64,000 nt of DNA from assembly GCA_039519185.1 (NCBI GenBank), contig CM076854.1, positions 150,931,402-150,995,401 of the forward strand, in the 5' to 3' direction. The notes below the pieces were generated by a model that saw only the letters and a list, made by a program, of their open reading frames with translations, made no database searches and had not been told where the DNA came from. Position 1 is the stretch's first letter. The number at the start of each line of letters is the position of its first letter. This DNA comes from Astragalus membranaceus. Its lineage: Eukaryota > Streptophyta > Magnoliopsida > Fabales > Fabaceae. This document shows, in pieces, positions 11,079 through 23,688 of this stretch. A program made the translations under genes and the position numbers.

Positions 11079-12650
11079 ACTCCCCCATATTTAACCTTTG
11101 CTTGTCCTCAAGCAAATTTTCTGCCTCAATAAAATTTTCAAATAAATAACAGAGACAGCCAAATAAGGGACACAAAGTTAGAAACACAATGACAGACAAT
11201 AGACATTATAGCACATATGAGGTGTCAAAAGGTTGCCCAATTAGAGGCTCATGTCCCTAAAGAATAATACATCTTTGTGAACAAAGGCACTCGCTCACAA
11301 TCTCTCTAAGTGTTTAGGGACTAGGGAAATATACACTCAAGTTTCTGCAAAATGCATATTACCATAAGCTTGTAATTTGACCAAATCTCCACTAAATAGT
11401 TCACATGCATACAAAAGATGGGGTTTCATGGGCCAGGGTGAATTCATGCAAGGTAGGAAATAAGAAGAAAGGGACAATCAAAGGGCTAAAAAAAAGAAAC
11501 AAGAAATAAATAGTAACCTTTGAAGCAAAATATGGAGCTCCTATCTATTTTACAATTTTTGCCCAAACTCCAAATTAGTTTCACTTCCTTCTTCACTCTT
11601 TTTCTATTGAGTCAGCTCTTTTTGATTTGCTTTTTGCTCTTGAGAAGACTTTTTTTTTGGATTTTCCCTTTGGCTCTTTCATTCTTTTGATGTGCCTTTT
11701 CCTCCTTCTTGCTTTCCTTTGTTCTCTTTTTTTTTCTTTCCAACTTTTCATTTTTCTATATTTTTCTTAGGAGGAAAAGGTACTTGTAACCACATTAGTC
11801 ACTCCTATTTTGTTTTTATGTCCCGATGAGATAGACACTTGAAATACAGGACAAAATTGTAACTTTCAATAGTTGCTCCAAATTTAATTTCAAATGGTTA
11901 CCACAAAAAAAAAAATATCTGGGTACCAAAGAAAAAATATAACAAATAGGCTCAAAGGGGGCAACTAATGGATAAATTCAACAAACAACTCTGAGGCCAG
12001 AAAAATACCTAAATTCCCCAAATCTTTTTACATGATGCAAATCAATTTTCGCCTTGAAATGGTCAAAAGACAAATTCTAGAATGTAGCAAATTGGGAAAC
12101 ACACTCATAGAAAGAAAAGGGATAAATTTTTTTTGATTTAATATCAATCCCCTTATGAAGGCTCAGATCTCACATTTAGAAGCTAGTTCACAAAAAGTAC
12201 TCAATAGGGACAAATGCTAATTATCAGCTTCCTAATGACATCCTCACAGTTACAATTAAGCACAAGTCTGTCAAGTAAATTAACTATGGGATCCCCTAAA
12301 GGTAAAATCTCTATTTTTTTTTTCAACTTGAAGCATAAGTCGCTAAAATAAGCCAGAAAAAATGCTATCAACATATACGGTGGGTATGTGAATTAATAGA
12401 GATGAATTGACAAAGTAAACTCTCCTCCCCCACACTAGTATGAAGCATGGTCCTCAATGCAAAATATCAAATTGGCACAAAAATAAATAAATGAGAGAGT
12501 AAGAGTGACTTCCCTGAGAGAGCTTTCAGTCTGAGCTTATTCCTAAAAACAAAATGAAACAAATTAAAAGTAAAAATAACTGAAAATAAAACACAGGTTG
12601 CCTCCTGCGAAGCGCTTGTTTAACGTCGTGAGCTTGACTATAGTTGGTGC
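11079..12650. other. Non-coding interior of nested element
   Basis: AT-rich DNA between the gag-like ORF and the 3' LTR, with several T- and A-rich tracts. No gene seen. It starts with the complement of a polypurine tract (ACTCCCCC). Confidence 0.6.
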
Positions 12651-13460
12651 TTAATCAGGGGGCTCTCCAAGAGCAAATTTAACATCTAACGCAGTACACC
12701 TTCTTAGCTTTCTAACAATGTGGTTCACATTATTCCTTCTTTTTCCACGTGGCGGATGATCTTCAAAAAATGGTGTAATTTTTATTTTATCTCCATCCAC
12801 CAGTATGCTAGGATCCTGCAAAATAAGACTTTTTCCCAAAAGGTCCTGCATCTTTAATTCACTGAAAATGTTAGTTTCAATCACATCATAAAAACAAGGA
12901 GAAGTTAAAGAAGAGAAAATTTCATTGGAATTTAGAGCTTTAATAACATCATCTTCTTTACCACTCCTTAAAGTTACCTTCCCCCGGTGAACCTCAATCA
13001 CAACATCACCAATGGTTAAAACAATTTGCCCAAAAATGGGCGCTTTCTCCTCTTTCTCCAAATCTAGAACCAATGGATCTTTCTCATTTTCCTCACAACC
13101 GCTCTCATTAATAGGATCTTTTGTTTCAATTTGACTCCCTTTAGTAGGAGTCTCCTCATCTTTCTTGAGAGCTTCTTCCTCCAGATTATATTCCATGGAG
13201 ACACCTTCATCTCTCGTAGGAATACTTTCTTTGTATTGCTCAGCTTCTTCATTTTGGGTAGACTTAGTTTGTGAAGGAGTTTCTTGGGCCTCTTGAGATA
13301 ACAAAGCAATGAGAGTTGAGATTTGACCCTTTAGGCTTCCAAATTCGTTGTTCATGGCTCCAATTTGACCCTCCAAGCTTTCAAATTTTTCATTTGTCTG
13401 CTGCATAAATTTGGCCAAGACCTCATTGACATCCGACTTTTCCTCCTCTTGCATTTGCAC
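12651..13460 (-). CDS. Gag-like ORF of the nested non-autonomous element
   Basis: 269 codons. Residues about 10-50 form a likely coiled coil (NEKFESLEGQIGAM). A long acidic, low-complexity middle follows. Near residue 160 is KVTLRSGKED, resembling the TLRSGK signature that I associate with the Athila gag-protease linker. No zinc knuckle or protease active site is seen. It is probably a remnant of an Athila-type gag kept in a non-autonomous element; whether it is translated is unknown. Confidence 0.6.
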   Translation of the reverse strand: MQMQEEEKSDVNEVLAKFMQQTNEKFESLEGQIGAMNNEFGSLKGQISTLIALLSQEAQETPSQTKSTQNEEAEQYKESIPTRDEGVSMEYNLEEEALKKDEETPTKGSQIETKDPINESGCEENEKDPLVLDLEKEEKAPIFGQIVLTIGDVVIEVHRGKVTLRSGKEDDVIKALNSNEIFSSLTSPCFYDVIETNIFSELKMQDLLGKSLILQDPSILVDGDKIKITPFFEDHPPRGKRRNNVNHIVRKLRRCTALDVKFALGEPPD

Positions 13461-13825
13461 TTGTAGTGACTCATAATTATCCTAGTGGGAGGAAGAAGGA
13501 GGCGGCTCATAGTCATCCCAATAGTCCGAATAAGGTTCATAATTAAGGAGGAGGAGAAATTTAAATCTGGCATTGACACATATACCAATATGACTTCTCT
13601 AAATTTCTTTGTGCCTCTGCCTCTCTAATGTAGTCTCCAAGAGTTTTAACCATGATTTTGACTTTTCTCTGCAAAACAAGGTAAATACCAACGGTCTCTT
13701 CGAAAAGTATTAGCAGTTTTTTTTTAATATTTTTTTAGTAGGATAAAAAAAACAAAATTAAAACTAAAGCATAAAATAAAGTCTAAAGCAATAAAAATGT
13801 TTTTCGTTTAATATTGCTAAGTTAA

Positions 13826-13843
13826 TCCCCGGCAACGGCGCCA
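13826..13843 (-). other. Primer-binding site, tRNA-Asp type
   Basis: On minus TGGCGCCGTTGCCGGGGA lies six bases after the end of the 5' LTR. It is complementary to the plant tRNA-Asp 3' end as I recall it and is typical of Athila-group elements. Confidence 0.8.
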
Positions 13844-13849
13844 AAAGCT

Positions 13850-15186
13850 TGTTGCGTTAAAAACACACTTAGAGCAAGTGTACTCTTTCGCAGAAGTAGT
13901 ATAAAAGATTATCGTATCCACAGGGATTAATTAACAAGTACCAAACTAGTCAAGATTATATATTGTTTAGACGAACCAATGATTTAGTTGTAATGAAAAC
14001 AAATAAAAAGAAATAAATAACAAGAATTAAAATACTAGATTTAATCGATGGAGAGAGGTCTAGGGTCACGGTTTCACTTGCAAGCTTCGATTCCCCCTAT
14101 GTCTAATCCTACCTGAATTCCCTTATTTTACTTAATTACCAATCCCTTTACTAAAACTATTAATCCGTTTGGTCATTCGCGATTAATATTCTTTTTCCTA
14201 AATTAACTCTCGTTTGGTCATGCAAGAATTTAAATTCAGGAAAAGCATAAAGAGAAAAAAGGTTGAATGATTGGAAGACTAAATTATGGTTTGGTCATGC
14301 CCTAATTATAGCCCCAATTATCCTATTGGTCCACCAACTAATTGCAGTACGGTCGCTGATCAACTAATTGATTATAAACATGCAAAGGGTAGCTAATCCT
14401 AATCATGTGATAAAAACAATAGGACAATATTAATTAAAATAAAAACATAAATTCAAACCAGAAATTAGAACATAAAAAGGTCTCTAATCATGCAAGATCC
14501 ACCTAAGACCCTATAAGAGGATTTAGCTATCCAAAATCATAAAGAACAATAAAATAGAAATTAGAGTCATGAATTACAGAGATAAAAATAACCCGGAAAT
14601 AAGAGAAATTATTATTCTGAGTCTCCAGTCTCCTTTTTCTGCTCCAAAGCTCTCTCACGATGTCAAAAACGGGTACCCAAAAACTCCTTTTTCCTCTCCT
14701 TGCGTTGCCGGCGCTACTGTTTTCCTCGTTTTCGGCTGTTGGTGCGTGATTCCCCTCTGTATGTACGCGGCTCCTCCTGGTTATATTCTTAGCCTAGGTT
14801 TGAGTAATTGAATTCCCTTTTCAATCACGTGTGCTGGCGTTCCTTTTATCACCAACACATTCTTTCTTTCTTCAATTAAAGAGTGGGCCTTTAATTGACT
14901 CCACTAGGCCATGTGGCCTTTTCTCCAATTAATCAGGCTGTGGGCTGCTGCTAGTTTTATGAAACTAAAATTCCATGCTATTTTAAAATTCAAGCCCACA
15001 CATATACATTAATATATATAATTTTGACTTTTCAGTGGCTTTAAAGTAAACCTTCACTCTTTTATCTTATTTTTTTCTTTCTGCAAAATAAAAAGAAAAT
15101 TAAGTCAATGAATTGTATAACTAGTAATAGTTGCTCTAAAAGTGACCCAATAATATCTCTAAAAATACACTAATTAGAGTTTATCA
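13850..15186 (-). repeat. 5' LTR of nested Athila-like element
   Basis: 1337 bp, direct repeat of 9737-11078 in the same orientation, with scattered single-base differences. Confidence 0.9.
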
Positions 15187-15191
15187 GATGT

Positions 15192-16936
15192 AAATCGACT
15201 AAAGTCCAAGTTTTACATTTTGAAATTGAATCTATTTCAGTTTTAATGGCTTCTTTCCAAAATTTTGACTCAGAAGAAGAAATTGCTTCAATAAAGGTTT
15301 CAGGATCTTTTTCAACAAGATAAGTTTAAAAATCATTTCCGAATGATGTTTCTTTTCTTGGTCGTTTACTTCTCCTTAGTTCATCACATGGTTCTTCACG
15401 TGTATCGTCACTAGTAGTCACTAGTGGTTGTCTAGTCGTACTATCACGTTTCAGAGGAAACATGTTTTCAAAAAAGTCAGCATTTTTAGTTTCGATGATA
15501 GTGTTGTTATCTAGAACATCACTTCTCACAACTAGAAATATATAAGCAACGCTATTTTTGGCATACGCTATAACCGCACAATCAGATGTCTTGCAACCAA
15601 TTTTTCTTTTCTTAGGGTCAGGCAACATAACTTTGGCCAAGCACCCCCACACTTTTAAATATTTCAAGTTAGGTTGATATCCTTTCCATAGTTCATAGGG
15701 GGTTTTTCCGGTTTTCTTATGAGGAGTTCTATTTTGTATAAAGCAAGCAGTTAGGATAGCCTCACCCCACAAGTTATTTGGTGCACTAGAACTAACTAAC
15801 ATGGCATTCATCATCTCTTTCAGTGTCCTATTTTTCCTTTCGGCTATTAGATTCAGGTGAATAAGGGGGAGTTGTTTCATGTATGATGCCTTCGTTTTCA
15901 CAAAAATCATTAAACGATATATACTCTCCTCCGCGATCGGATCTAACTCGTTTAATTTTCCTATCTAATTGGTTTTCTACTTCTGCCTTATATGATAAGA
16001 AAGCTTCAAATGCTTCATCCTTTTCCTTTTCCCGAGACTGGGGAAGGATGTGAGTCACCAAGATAGATTTGTTCTTCTCCTTCCCCTACAGGAGTTGTAG
16101 GAGGTAAAAGCCTCTCTGTTAGCACAGATATGGTTGGTGGCTCCAGAATCTACCACCCACTTGTTCACATCAGTCGCCATATTGACCAGAGAAACGACAG
16201 CAGCGATGACATCGTCATCCTCATCATCATCTCCGCCGGCATCAGCCAAGTTGGCGTTTGCCTTATGAGGAACCTCGTTTCTCACTCTATGCCTGCATTT
16301 AGGAGCATAGTGTCCTGGATTTCCACAAACAAAACAGAAACATTTTTTCTTGAAATCAGAGCTATGAACAGGGTTATGATTATTGTCCTTTTTGTTGTTC
16401 TTATGATCAGCAGATTTTTTAGAGTCGTACCTTTTGTTTGAAGACTCGGGTTTGTTTTTGTCATACCTTGAAGATTTATTCACTACCATGTTTGCTCGAG
16501 CAGCCACTGATCTAGCCTTTGATTTGTTGCTTTCCTTTCAGTTGGTATCTTCAATGATGACATGGGTCAGCAGCTCGTTCAGCGACAGTTGCTTGTGCTT
16601 CAGTTGTTGCTTGTAGTCCTTCCATGATTCAGGCAACTTCTCAATCAGGATCCCAGCAACGAACTCATCAGGGAGAACAATACTTTCAGCTTTCATTTCC
16701 TCCACTAACCTGTAGTACTCATTGATCTGGGCTTTGATTTCGTCATGCTCATTCATCATCCAGCGATAGTAGTTGCTGATGACGAACTTTTGCTTGCTAG
16801 CATCTTCAGCAGTGTATTTGAGAATAAGGGAATCCCAAATTTCATTAGCCTCCTTGTAGGTGCAGTAGATGTCAAACAGGTCGTTAGAGAGAGTGCTGAG
16901 AATTGTGTGACGACACACTTTATGGCATGTGTCCAC
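15192..16936 (-). pseudogene. Copia gag, protease and partial integrase (5' part of broken pol)
   Basis: Minus-strand frames in order: 16936-16538, gag with the IWDSL and LPESW motifs; 16507-16055, a CCHC knuckle (CFVCGNPGHYAPKC) and protease core VDSGATNH; 16061-15828 and 15910-15326, the integrase C-terminal half with SDRGGEY, NRTLKEM and WGEAI. The GAG-pre-integrase and integrase N-terminus between SGATNH and the DRGGEY block are missing, so there is an internal deletion. The first codons of gag are also missing, because the 5' LTR homology starts at 16973. The rest of pol continues at 9736 beyond the nested element. Confidence 0.85.
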
Positions 16937-16972
16937 AATTCGACCTGTTTGGGAGTCGCAGATGACTCGGGT

Positions 16973-17379
16973 TAAGAAAACAACCGGAGGGGTCTCGACG
17001 ATGCTCCCTTAAGGATTTATCCGCCTCTACAGCGCAAATCCCCCGAGGGTACAACCGGTCTCTTCTGATTACACAATAGCGAATCAGGAATCCGAAGTGG
17101 CAATAAGTCCAAAATATAATAATAATAAAATAATATATCAGTAATTAAAAATCAACACAAGGCTGGTCGTGCGCCCAGGGGGGAAATCGGAATCGGAAGA
17201 TTTACAGTGAACCCCACAGAGATGGTCTCAGCTTGTGCGCGTGAGGAGTCCCACTTACTAGCTTGTTTATAAACCCTCACAAGGTTTTAATATATAAAGG
17301 CTTTGGTTTCCACAAAGCCAACCAATGTGAGACTTCTCCACTTTTGTAATATCATATAAAATCAATTAATTTTACAACA
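16973..17379 (-). repeat. Truncated 5' LTR of the defective Copia element
   Basis: 407 bp homologous to parts of 6878-7713. It lacks the gag-proximal end and an internal block of about 390 bp. Its outer end is intact (TTACAACA, then the ATAAG duplication). Confidence 0.85.
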
Positions 17380-18523
17380 ATAAGTAGCGTATCTTTTCTA
17401 TCCTAAAGTTACTTGGCCAAAAAAAAAATATCCCAAAAGTTACTCTTATATTCAAAAATAAATCTCTAAAGTTGATCAACTTCTCTTCCCTTCGATCCTA
17501 ACTAAACCTTTTAAATATTTTAAAAAATTAAAATTATCAAAAACTTAAATTATCTTATATTCACAAATAAATCCCTAAAGTTGATCAACCTCTCTTCCCT
17601 TCGATCCTAACTATACCTTTAAAATATTTTAAAAAATTAAAATTATCAAAAACTTAAATTATCTTATATTCAAAAATAAATCCCTAAAGTTGATCAACCT
17701 CTCTTCCCTTCGATCCTAACTATACCTTTTAAATATTTTAAAAATTTAAAATTATCAAAAACTTAAATTTAAAAATATTTAAGATAATATATGAGATGAA
17801 TAAAAAAAGAGAAATGTTAGATGGTATGAAAAGAAACGTAATTTAGTCAAAAGAAACGTAAGAAAAATAATTTTATCATCTAACATTATTCTTTTTTTAT
17901 TCATCTCATATATTATCTTAAATATTACGTTTCTTTAAGATAATACGTTTCTTTTGACTAAATTACGTTTCTTTTGACTAAGAGTATATATTATCTTAAA
18001 TTGAGTTTTATTCATCTCATATATTATCTTAAATATTACGTAAGAAACGTAATTTAAGATAATACGTTTCTTTTCTTACCATCTAACATTTATCTTTTTT
18101 TATTCATCTCATATATTATCTTAAATATTTTTAAATTTAAGTTTTTGATAATTTTAAACTTTTAAAATATTTAAAAGGTATAGTTAGGATCGAAGGGAAG
18201 AGAGGTTGATCAACTTTAGGGATTTATTTTTGAATATAATATAATTTAAGTTTTTGATAATTTTAATTTTATAAAATATTTAAAAGGTATAGTTAGGATC
18301 GAAGGGAAGAGAGGTTGATCAACTTTAGGGATTTATTTTTGAATATAAGATAATTTAAGTTTTTGATAATTTTAATTTTTTAAAATATTTAAAAGGTATA
18401 GTTAGGATTGAAGGGAAGAGAGGTTGATCAACTTTAGAGATTTATTTTTGAATATAAGAGTAACTTTAGGGATATATTTTTTTTGGCCAAGTAACTTTAG
18501 GATAGAAAAGATACGTTACTTAT
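17380..18523. repeat. Palindrome centre: AT-rich inverted repeat with mirrored ~108-bp tandem repeats
   Basis: Arms converge from 17380/18523 to about 17840/18063. Each arm has about three tandem units of about 108 bp containing the motif AAGTTGATCAAC (17457-17760 left; about 18150-18460 right, inverted). The central ~220 bp is a scrambled mix of short forward and reverse pieces built from TTACGTTTCTTTT and TCATATATTATCTTAAA motifs. No gene is supported. Confidence 0.9.
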
Positions 18524-19188
18524 ATCTCTCGTATTATCTAATACTCGATTTCATCTTAGGAACAAACTTACATAAGTACCGATGTTGTTGTACTTCAAAG
18601 GAAAAGTAGAAAAACTCTGACTAACCATTTGGCAGTTGTAGGGTTACAAATGAATTTTTATTATTATTTATTTAAAAAAAAGTGATTGTGCCTAGGCCAG
18701 TACAACCGGTACCTTAGTATTCCTCTTCATCTTATCTCATCTTTTCCTATTTTTTCTTCTATAAAGAAACCTAAATTCTTAGATAATACGTCCTTTCCGT
18801 CCTTACAAGGACGAAAAGGTTGGTTTTAAAGGTTATTTTGAAATCAAAACTTCTTCTCTAAGTCCTTTCCGTCCGGGATTCACTTCCCCAAATCCAAAGC
18901 TAATGTTGAATATGAGGGACTTTCGAGTTGTGGAGTTGTTTCAAGAATATACTTACAAGGAACTAGATGAAAACTATGATGAATATGATCATCGTAAAGT
19001 AGTGTGGTTTGAGAGTTGTTTGCTCTTTTCCTTTCATACCAATGGAATATTGTATATTTCCAAGATTGATGATGCTCTTTTCCTTGCTATAAGTAAAACT
19101 ATTATGATGATATAATCTTTTCCTTTTTATTTGAAGAAAGGAAACAAATAAAAATAAATCTGCAAACCTGAACACACAAACTTAATTT
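18519..19188. repeat. Inner right palindrome arm
   Basis: Mirror of 6209-6877. The plus ORF 18903-19115 (70 codons, YKELDENYDEYD) has no family I recognise; its mirror in the left arm differs by several amino-acid changes. The last five bases, AATTT (19184-19188), are the target duplication of the next element. Confidence 0.7.
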
Positions 19189-19533
19189 TGTTAAATAAGT
19201 AAGCTAGTTCGACTATGTTAACTAAGTAAGCTAGTTTAACACCTGCTAGTTCTACTCACAGAACTGGCTAGTTCGACACCTGCTAGTTCGACTCACAGAA
19301 CTGATCTGTCGAAGTGAGGGAGTCGAAATTACACTTTTATTCAGTTGTATGTTTACTATTGTTTGCTGACTCAGCATGCTTACATGGACTGAGTATATAA
19401 GCAACATTCACAGTGATGCAATAAAAACACTGATTTCAGTTTTACTCTTAACCGAATTTCAGTTACATCTTCTTCCCTCCCTCTCTCTCAGTGCGTGTGT
19501 GAGTGTGTGTGGTGTGTATGAAAAATTCCAACA
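19189..19533 (+). repeat. 5' LTR of full-length Copia element
   Basis: 345 bp. Contains tandem CTAGTTCGACACCTG motifs, a TATA-like GAGTATATAAGC near 19390 and AATAAAA near 19421. Diagnostic variants (TTCTACTCAC, ACTATTGTTTGC) are shared with the outer half of the left-arm solo LTR. Confidence 0.93.
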
Positions 19534-19621
19534 AATGGTATTCAAAGTGTGATTGTTGAAGTTTTTCGAGAGTGAATCCAGTGTGAGATGACGAGTGAAG
19601 TCTCAACGGTGAGAGTAAACT

Positions 19622-22600
19622 GTGATGACGACAAACGGCCATTTTCCGGCGAACTTTCCGATCTTCGACGGAAGAAACTACGATCGGTGGAGTATGAAGA
19701 TGAAGGCGATCCTTGGTTATCAGGATGTGTGGGATTTGGTGCAGAACGGACTAGCTCCGTTACCGGCAAACGCAACCGTTGCGCAACAAACAACTTACAG
19801 AGAATCGAAGAAGAAGGATTGGAAAGGTCTGTGTATCCTCCATCAGTGTGTGAGTCCTGCAATTTTTGAGAAGATTGCAAGATCTGAAACGAGCAAAGCA
19901 GCGTGGGACATTCTCGCGAATTCCTACGCCGGAGATCAGAAATTGAAGAAGGTGCGACTTCAAACTCTAAGAAGACAATATGAACTGCTAGGAATAGAGG
20001 AGAGTGAATCGATTGCTGCGTATTTCACTAAAGTAAAAACTATGACGAATCAGATGCTGTATTGTGGTGAAACGTTGTCTGATGAATCAATTGTGGAGAA
20101 GATTTTGCGATCTGTGTCGTCGCGCTTCGATTACATCACGGTGGCTATTAAACAGGCGAAAGATCTGTCAACAATGACGATAGAAGAACTTCAAGGATCT
20201 CTTGAATCGCATGAGCAGAGAATGAATGAGAAGAAGATGGTGAAGCCTGGCACTAAGCAAGCTTTAGCAGTACAAACAGGCAACAAAACTGGTGGAAATC
20301 AAAGAGGACGTGGTAGAGGCGGAAACAATTACAGAGGAGGAAGAGGAAGAGGTAATTCCTATAACTCAAACTCTGCTAAATCAAACATATGGACATTTTG
20401 CTGATGAGTGCTACAACAATGTTGATGGCAATGATGCTAAAATGGCTGAAGAAGAGGAAGAGAAGGAGGAATCTCTGTTGATGGTGATTGAGGAGATAGA
20501 GAGCAGTGACGAAATAGTGAAAATGGTGACAACTAAGGAGGAATGTGAGAGTGGTGAGCACTGGTTTCTAGACACAGGCTGCTCGACACACATGACAGGG
20601 AGGAGAGACTGGTTTGTCGAACTTGATTTCTCAATCAAGAGTAGAGTAAGGTTTGCTGATGATAGAACCATGAAGGTGGAAGGTGTGGGGAAGGTGATAA
20701 GAAAGAAGGATGGTTCACTGTGCTTCACTTCTGGTGTACTGTATGTGCCAGGAACGTAGAGCAATTTGCTGAGTATTGGACAGCTATTGGAGAAGGGATA
20801 TAGGATGGTGCTGGAAGACAATGCTATGAAGGTGTATGACACTGAACAGAGGCTGTTGATAAAGGCAACTCTCTCCAAGAACAGGACATTTAAGATCGAA
20901 TTGGGTGTGCTGATGCAACAGTGCTTAGCCACAACAGTGGACAAGGAAGAGTGGCTGTGGCATTTCAGATATGGACACTTGAATTTTGGTGATCTGAACA
21001 GGATGCAGAGCAAGACAGTTGTGAAAGGTCTGCCTCATATCCATGTTCCAAAGGATGTATGTGCAGAGTGTGTGGAGAGCGATGCCTAGAGGTTCCTTCA
21101 ATCCAAGTGTGCCAAGTAGATCAAAGAGAAAGTTGGAGGTGATTTTTTCAGATGTGTGTGGTCCAATACAGCATGAAACTCCTGCAGGTAACAAGTATTT
21201 TGTTACATTCATTGATGAATTCACTAGGAAGCTTTGGATTTATTTGATTAGGAGGAAGAATGATGTGTTAGGAGTATTCAAAAATTTCAAAGTCCTAGTC
21301 GAAAAACAGTGTGGACAGAACATAGAAGTGCTAAGAACTGATGGGGGTGGGGAGTATGTAAATACTGAGTTTAATGAATTCTGTGAAGCTGAAGGAATAA
21401 CACATGAGATCACACCTCCATACACTCCTCAACATAATGGAGTGGCTGAGAGGAAAAACAGGACATTGCTTAATATGGTGAGAAGCATGATAAAAAGTAA
21501 GAATATGCCTAAGAGATGGTGGGGAGAGGCTGTTAATACTGCTGCATATATCATTAATAGAAGTCCAACAAAGAGAATGGAGAATATCACCCATGAGGAG
21601 GCTTGGATAGGTGCCAAGCCAAATGTATCATACTTCAGAATATTTGGGTCTGTTTGCTACAAACACGTGCCTGACCAGCAGAGAGCAAAGTTAGATGATA
21701 AAGGAGAAGTGATGGTTATGATAGGCTATCATTCGACTGGAGGTTACAAGTTAGTGAATCCTGTGAATAATAAAATTGTGATAAGTAGAGATGTGGTGTT
21801 TGATGAGGGAAAGACATGGAAGTGGAGTGACAAGGGAGAGAGTTCCACTGATGTCGAACAGAATTTGTTTGAGGTGCCTGCTGGTGAAACAGAGTTAGAA
21901 CTGGAAGGTGAAACTGAGCCCGTCGAAGAGAATGATGGTGAAGAAGGTAGTCCAGAGATACTAAGAAGATCACTGAGACAAAGGCAGGTTCCTGCAAGGC
22001 TAAGTGATTGTGAGGTAATGACTGATAGTGCAGTCAATGATGAAGGTGATATAGTGCACTTTGCACTTCTTGCTGAGACAGAACCAGTAACTTGGCAGGA
22101 AGCAATGAAAAATTCTAAGTGGCTGGAAGCTATGCAAGAGGAGATCAGATCTATAGAGAAGAACATGACTTGGGAATTGGTCGAATTGCCCAAAGGAAAG
22201 AAAGCAATAGGTGTGAAATGGATATACAAAGTGAAAGTAAATCCTAAAGGTGAAGTGGTGAAGCACAAAGCAAGATTGGTGGGTAGAGGTTTCCTACAAA
22301 GATAAGGTGTTGACTATGAAGAGGTCTTTGCACCCGTTGCAAGACTTGAAACTGTGAGAATTGTGGTAGCTCATGCAAGTATGCAAGGGTGGAAGATACA
22401 TCAACTTGATGTAAAATCTGCCTTCTTAAATGGAGAATTGGAAGAGGAGGTTTATGTCGAACAACTAGCAGGCTTTGTGAAACAAGGAAGTGAGAACAAA
22501 GTCTTGAATTTGAGAAAGGAATTGTATGGCCTAAAACAAGCTCCACGAGCTTGGAACAAGAAGATAGATAAGAGCTTGATCAACATGGGGTATGTGAGAT

Positions 22601-23620
22601 GTATTTCTGAGCATGGGGTGTATGTGAAGTCAGATGGTGGAGATGTGATAATCCTATGCCTCTATGTTGATGATTTATTGGTTACTGGAAACAATGAAGC
22701 TAAGGTGGCTGAGTTCAAGAAGAGAATGATGAATACTTTTGAAATAACAGACCTAGGAGAGATATCTTATTTCCTAGGAATTGAATTTCAAAGTACTAAT
22801 GATGGTATGCTGCTGTCGCAGAAAAAGTATGCTTCTGATATACTGCACATGTTCAATATGCTACACTACAACAATGTCGAAACACCAGCAGAGGCAGGGC
22901 TATGGCTCGACAAAGATGATGATGAACCAGAGGTGGATGCTACAGAGTTCAGACAGGTGGTTAGGGCACTGAGATATCTCTGCAACACCAGACCTGACCT
23001 CAGTTTAAGTGTGGGTCTGATTAGCAGAGTTATGGGCAGGCCTAGAACATCACACCTAGCTGCTGCAAAACGAATCCTAAGATATGTCAAAGGCACTATG
23101 GCATATGGAATTCTGTTGCCCAGTAAATGTAGAGACAATGAGAAATGTCTCTATGGCTTTACTGATGCAGATTGGGGAGGTGACAAATCTGATCGAAAGG
23201 GCACTGCCAGCTCTGTGTTTCTGCTTGGCACAGGTCCCATCTCATGAAGTTCAAAGAAGGAATCAGTTGTGGCATTGTCCTCATGCGAAGCAGAGTATAT
23301 TGCAGCTTCAATGGGAGCCTGTCAAGCAATCTGGCTTGACAATTTGATGCAAGAACTGATGATCAAGAAGGAAGGTGCTGTGGAACTATATGTGGATAAA
23401 AAAAACTGCAATTAGCTTGGCTAAACATCCAGTGGCACATGGAAGGTCGAAGCATATAGAGACACACTATCATTTCTTAAGAGATCAAGTCACAAAAGGA
23501 AGGCTGAAGCTGAGCTACTGCAGATCAGATATGTAGGCAGCAGATTTGTTCACCAAGGTAGTGCAGGCAGAGACATTCAAAAGGCTAAGGAGCATGCTGA
23601 ATGTGGTTGATTGTAATAAG
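19622..23620 (+). pseudogene. Copia gag-pol polyprotein, broken
   Basis: Gag 19622-20404 has an N-terminal FPIFDGRNYDRWS and an RGRGG-rich tail. The zinc knuckle is cut to its second half (YGHFADEC) with a frame change. Protease is LDTGCSTHM near 20570, then a stop at 20757-20759. GAG-pre-integrase (LSIGQLLEKGY) and integrase (21043-22305, with RTDGGGEYVN and NGVAERKNRT) follow. There is a stop at 22303-22305 inside RT, then AFLNGELEEEV, YVDD and the HLAAAKRILRYVKG block (22354-23247). A TGA at 23245-23247 in RNase H replaces a Trp codon that is intact in the duplicate at 24730, so this mutation post-dates the duplication. Confidence 0.9.
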
Positions 23621-23688
23621 TTTACTTAGATAGATTTTGCTGTATTTTGTTGTTGTTTGTTTGTGATAGAAACTAGCTTAAGGGGGAG

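Larger units (their letters stand above)
9737..15186 (-). mobile_element. Nested non-autonomous Athila-like (Ty3) LTR element inside the Copia RT
   Basis: Two direct LTRs (9737-11078 and 13850-15186, about 1.34 kb) bound a 2.77 kb interior. Flanking pentamers GAGGT (9732-9736) and GATGT (15187-15191) fit a target duplication with one substitution; the Copia RT reading continues across them. The interior has a primer-binding site, a polypurine tract next to the low-coordinate LTR (11079-11086 on plus), and one gag-like ORF, but no RT, integrase or RNase H. It is therefore non-autonomous. The LTRs differ by only a few bases per few hundred, so insertion is fairly recent. Confidence 0.9.
6878..17379 (-). 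mobile_element. Defective Copia LTR retrotransposon inserted in left palindrome arm, with nested element
   Basis: Flanked by the 5-bp duplication ATAAG (6873-6877, 17380-17384). Removing the element exactly restores palindrome continuity with the right arm, which proves the insertion boundaries and shows it post-dates the inner palindrome. Without the nested 9737-15186 element it is about 5.05 kb. Order on minus: truncated 5' LTR (16973-17379), gag, CCHC and protease, partial integrase, RT, RNase H, 3' LTR (6878-7713). The coding region is broken and lacks the gag start, primer site and integrase N-terminus. Confidence 0.9.
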
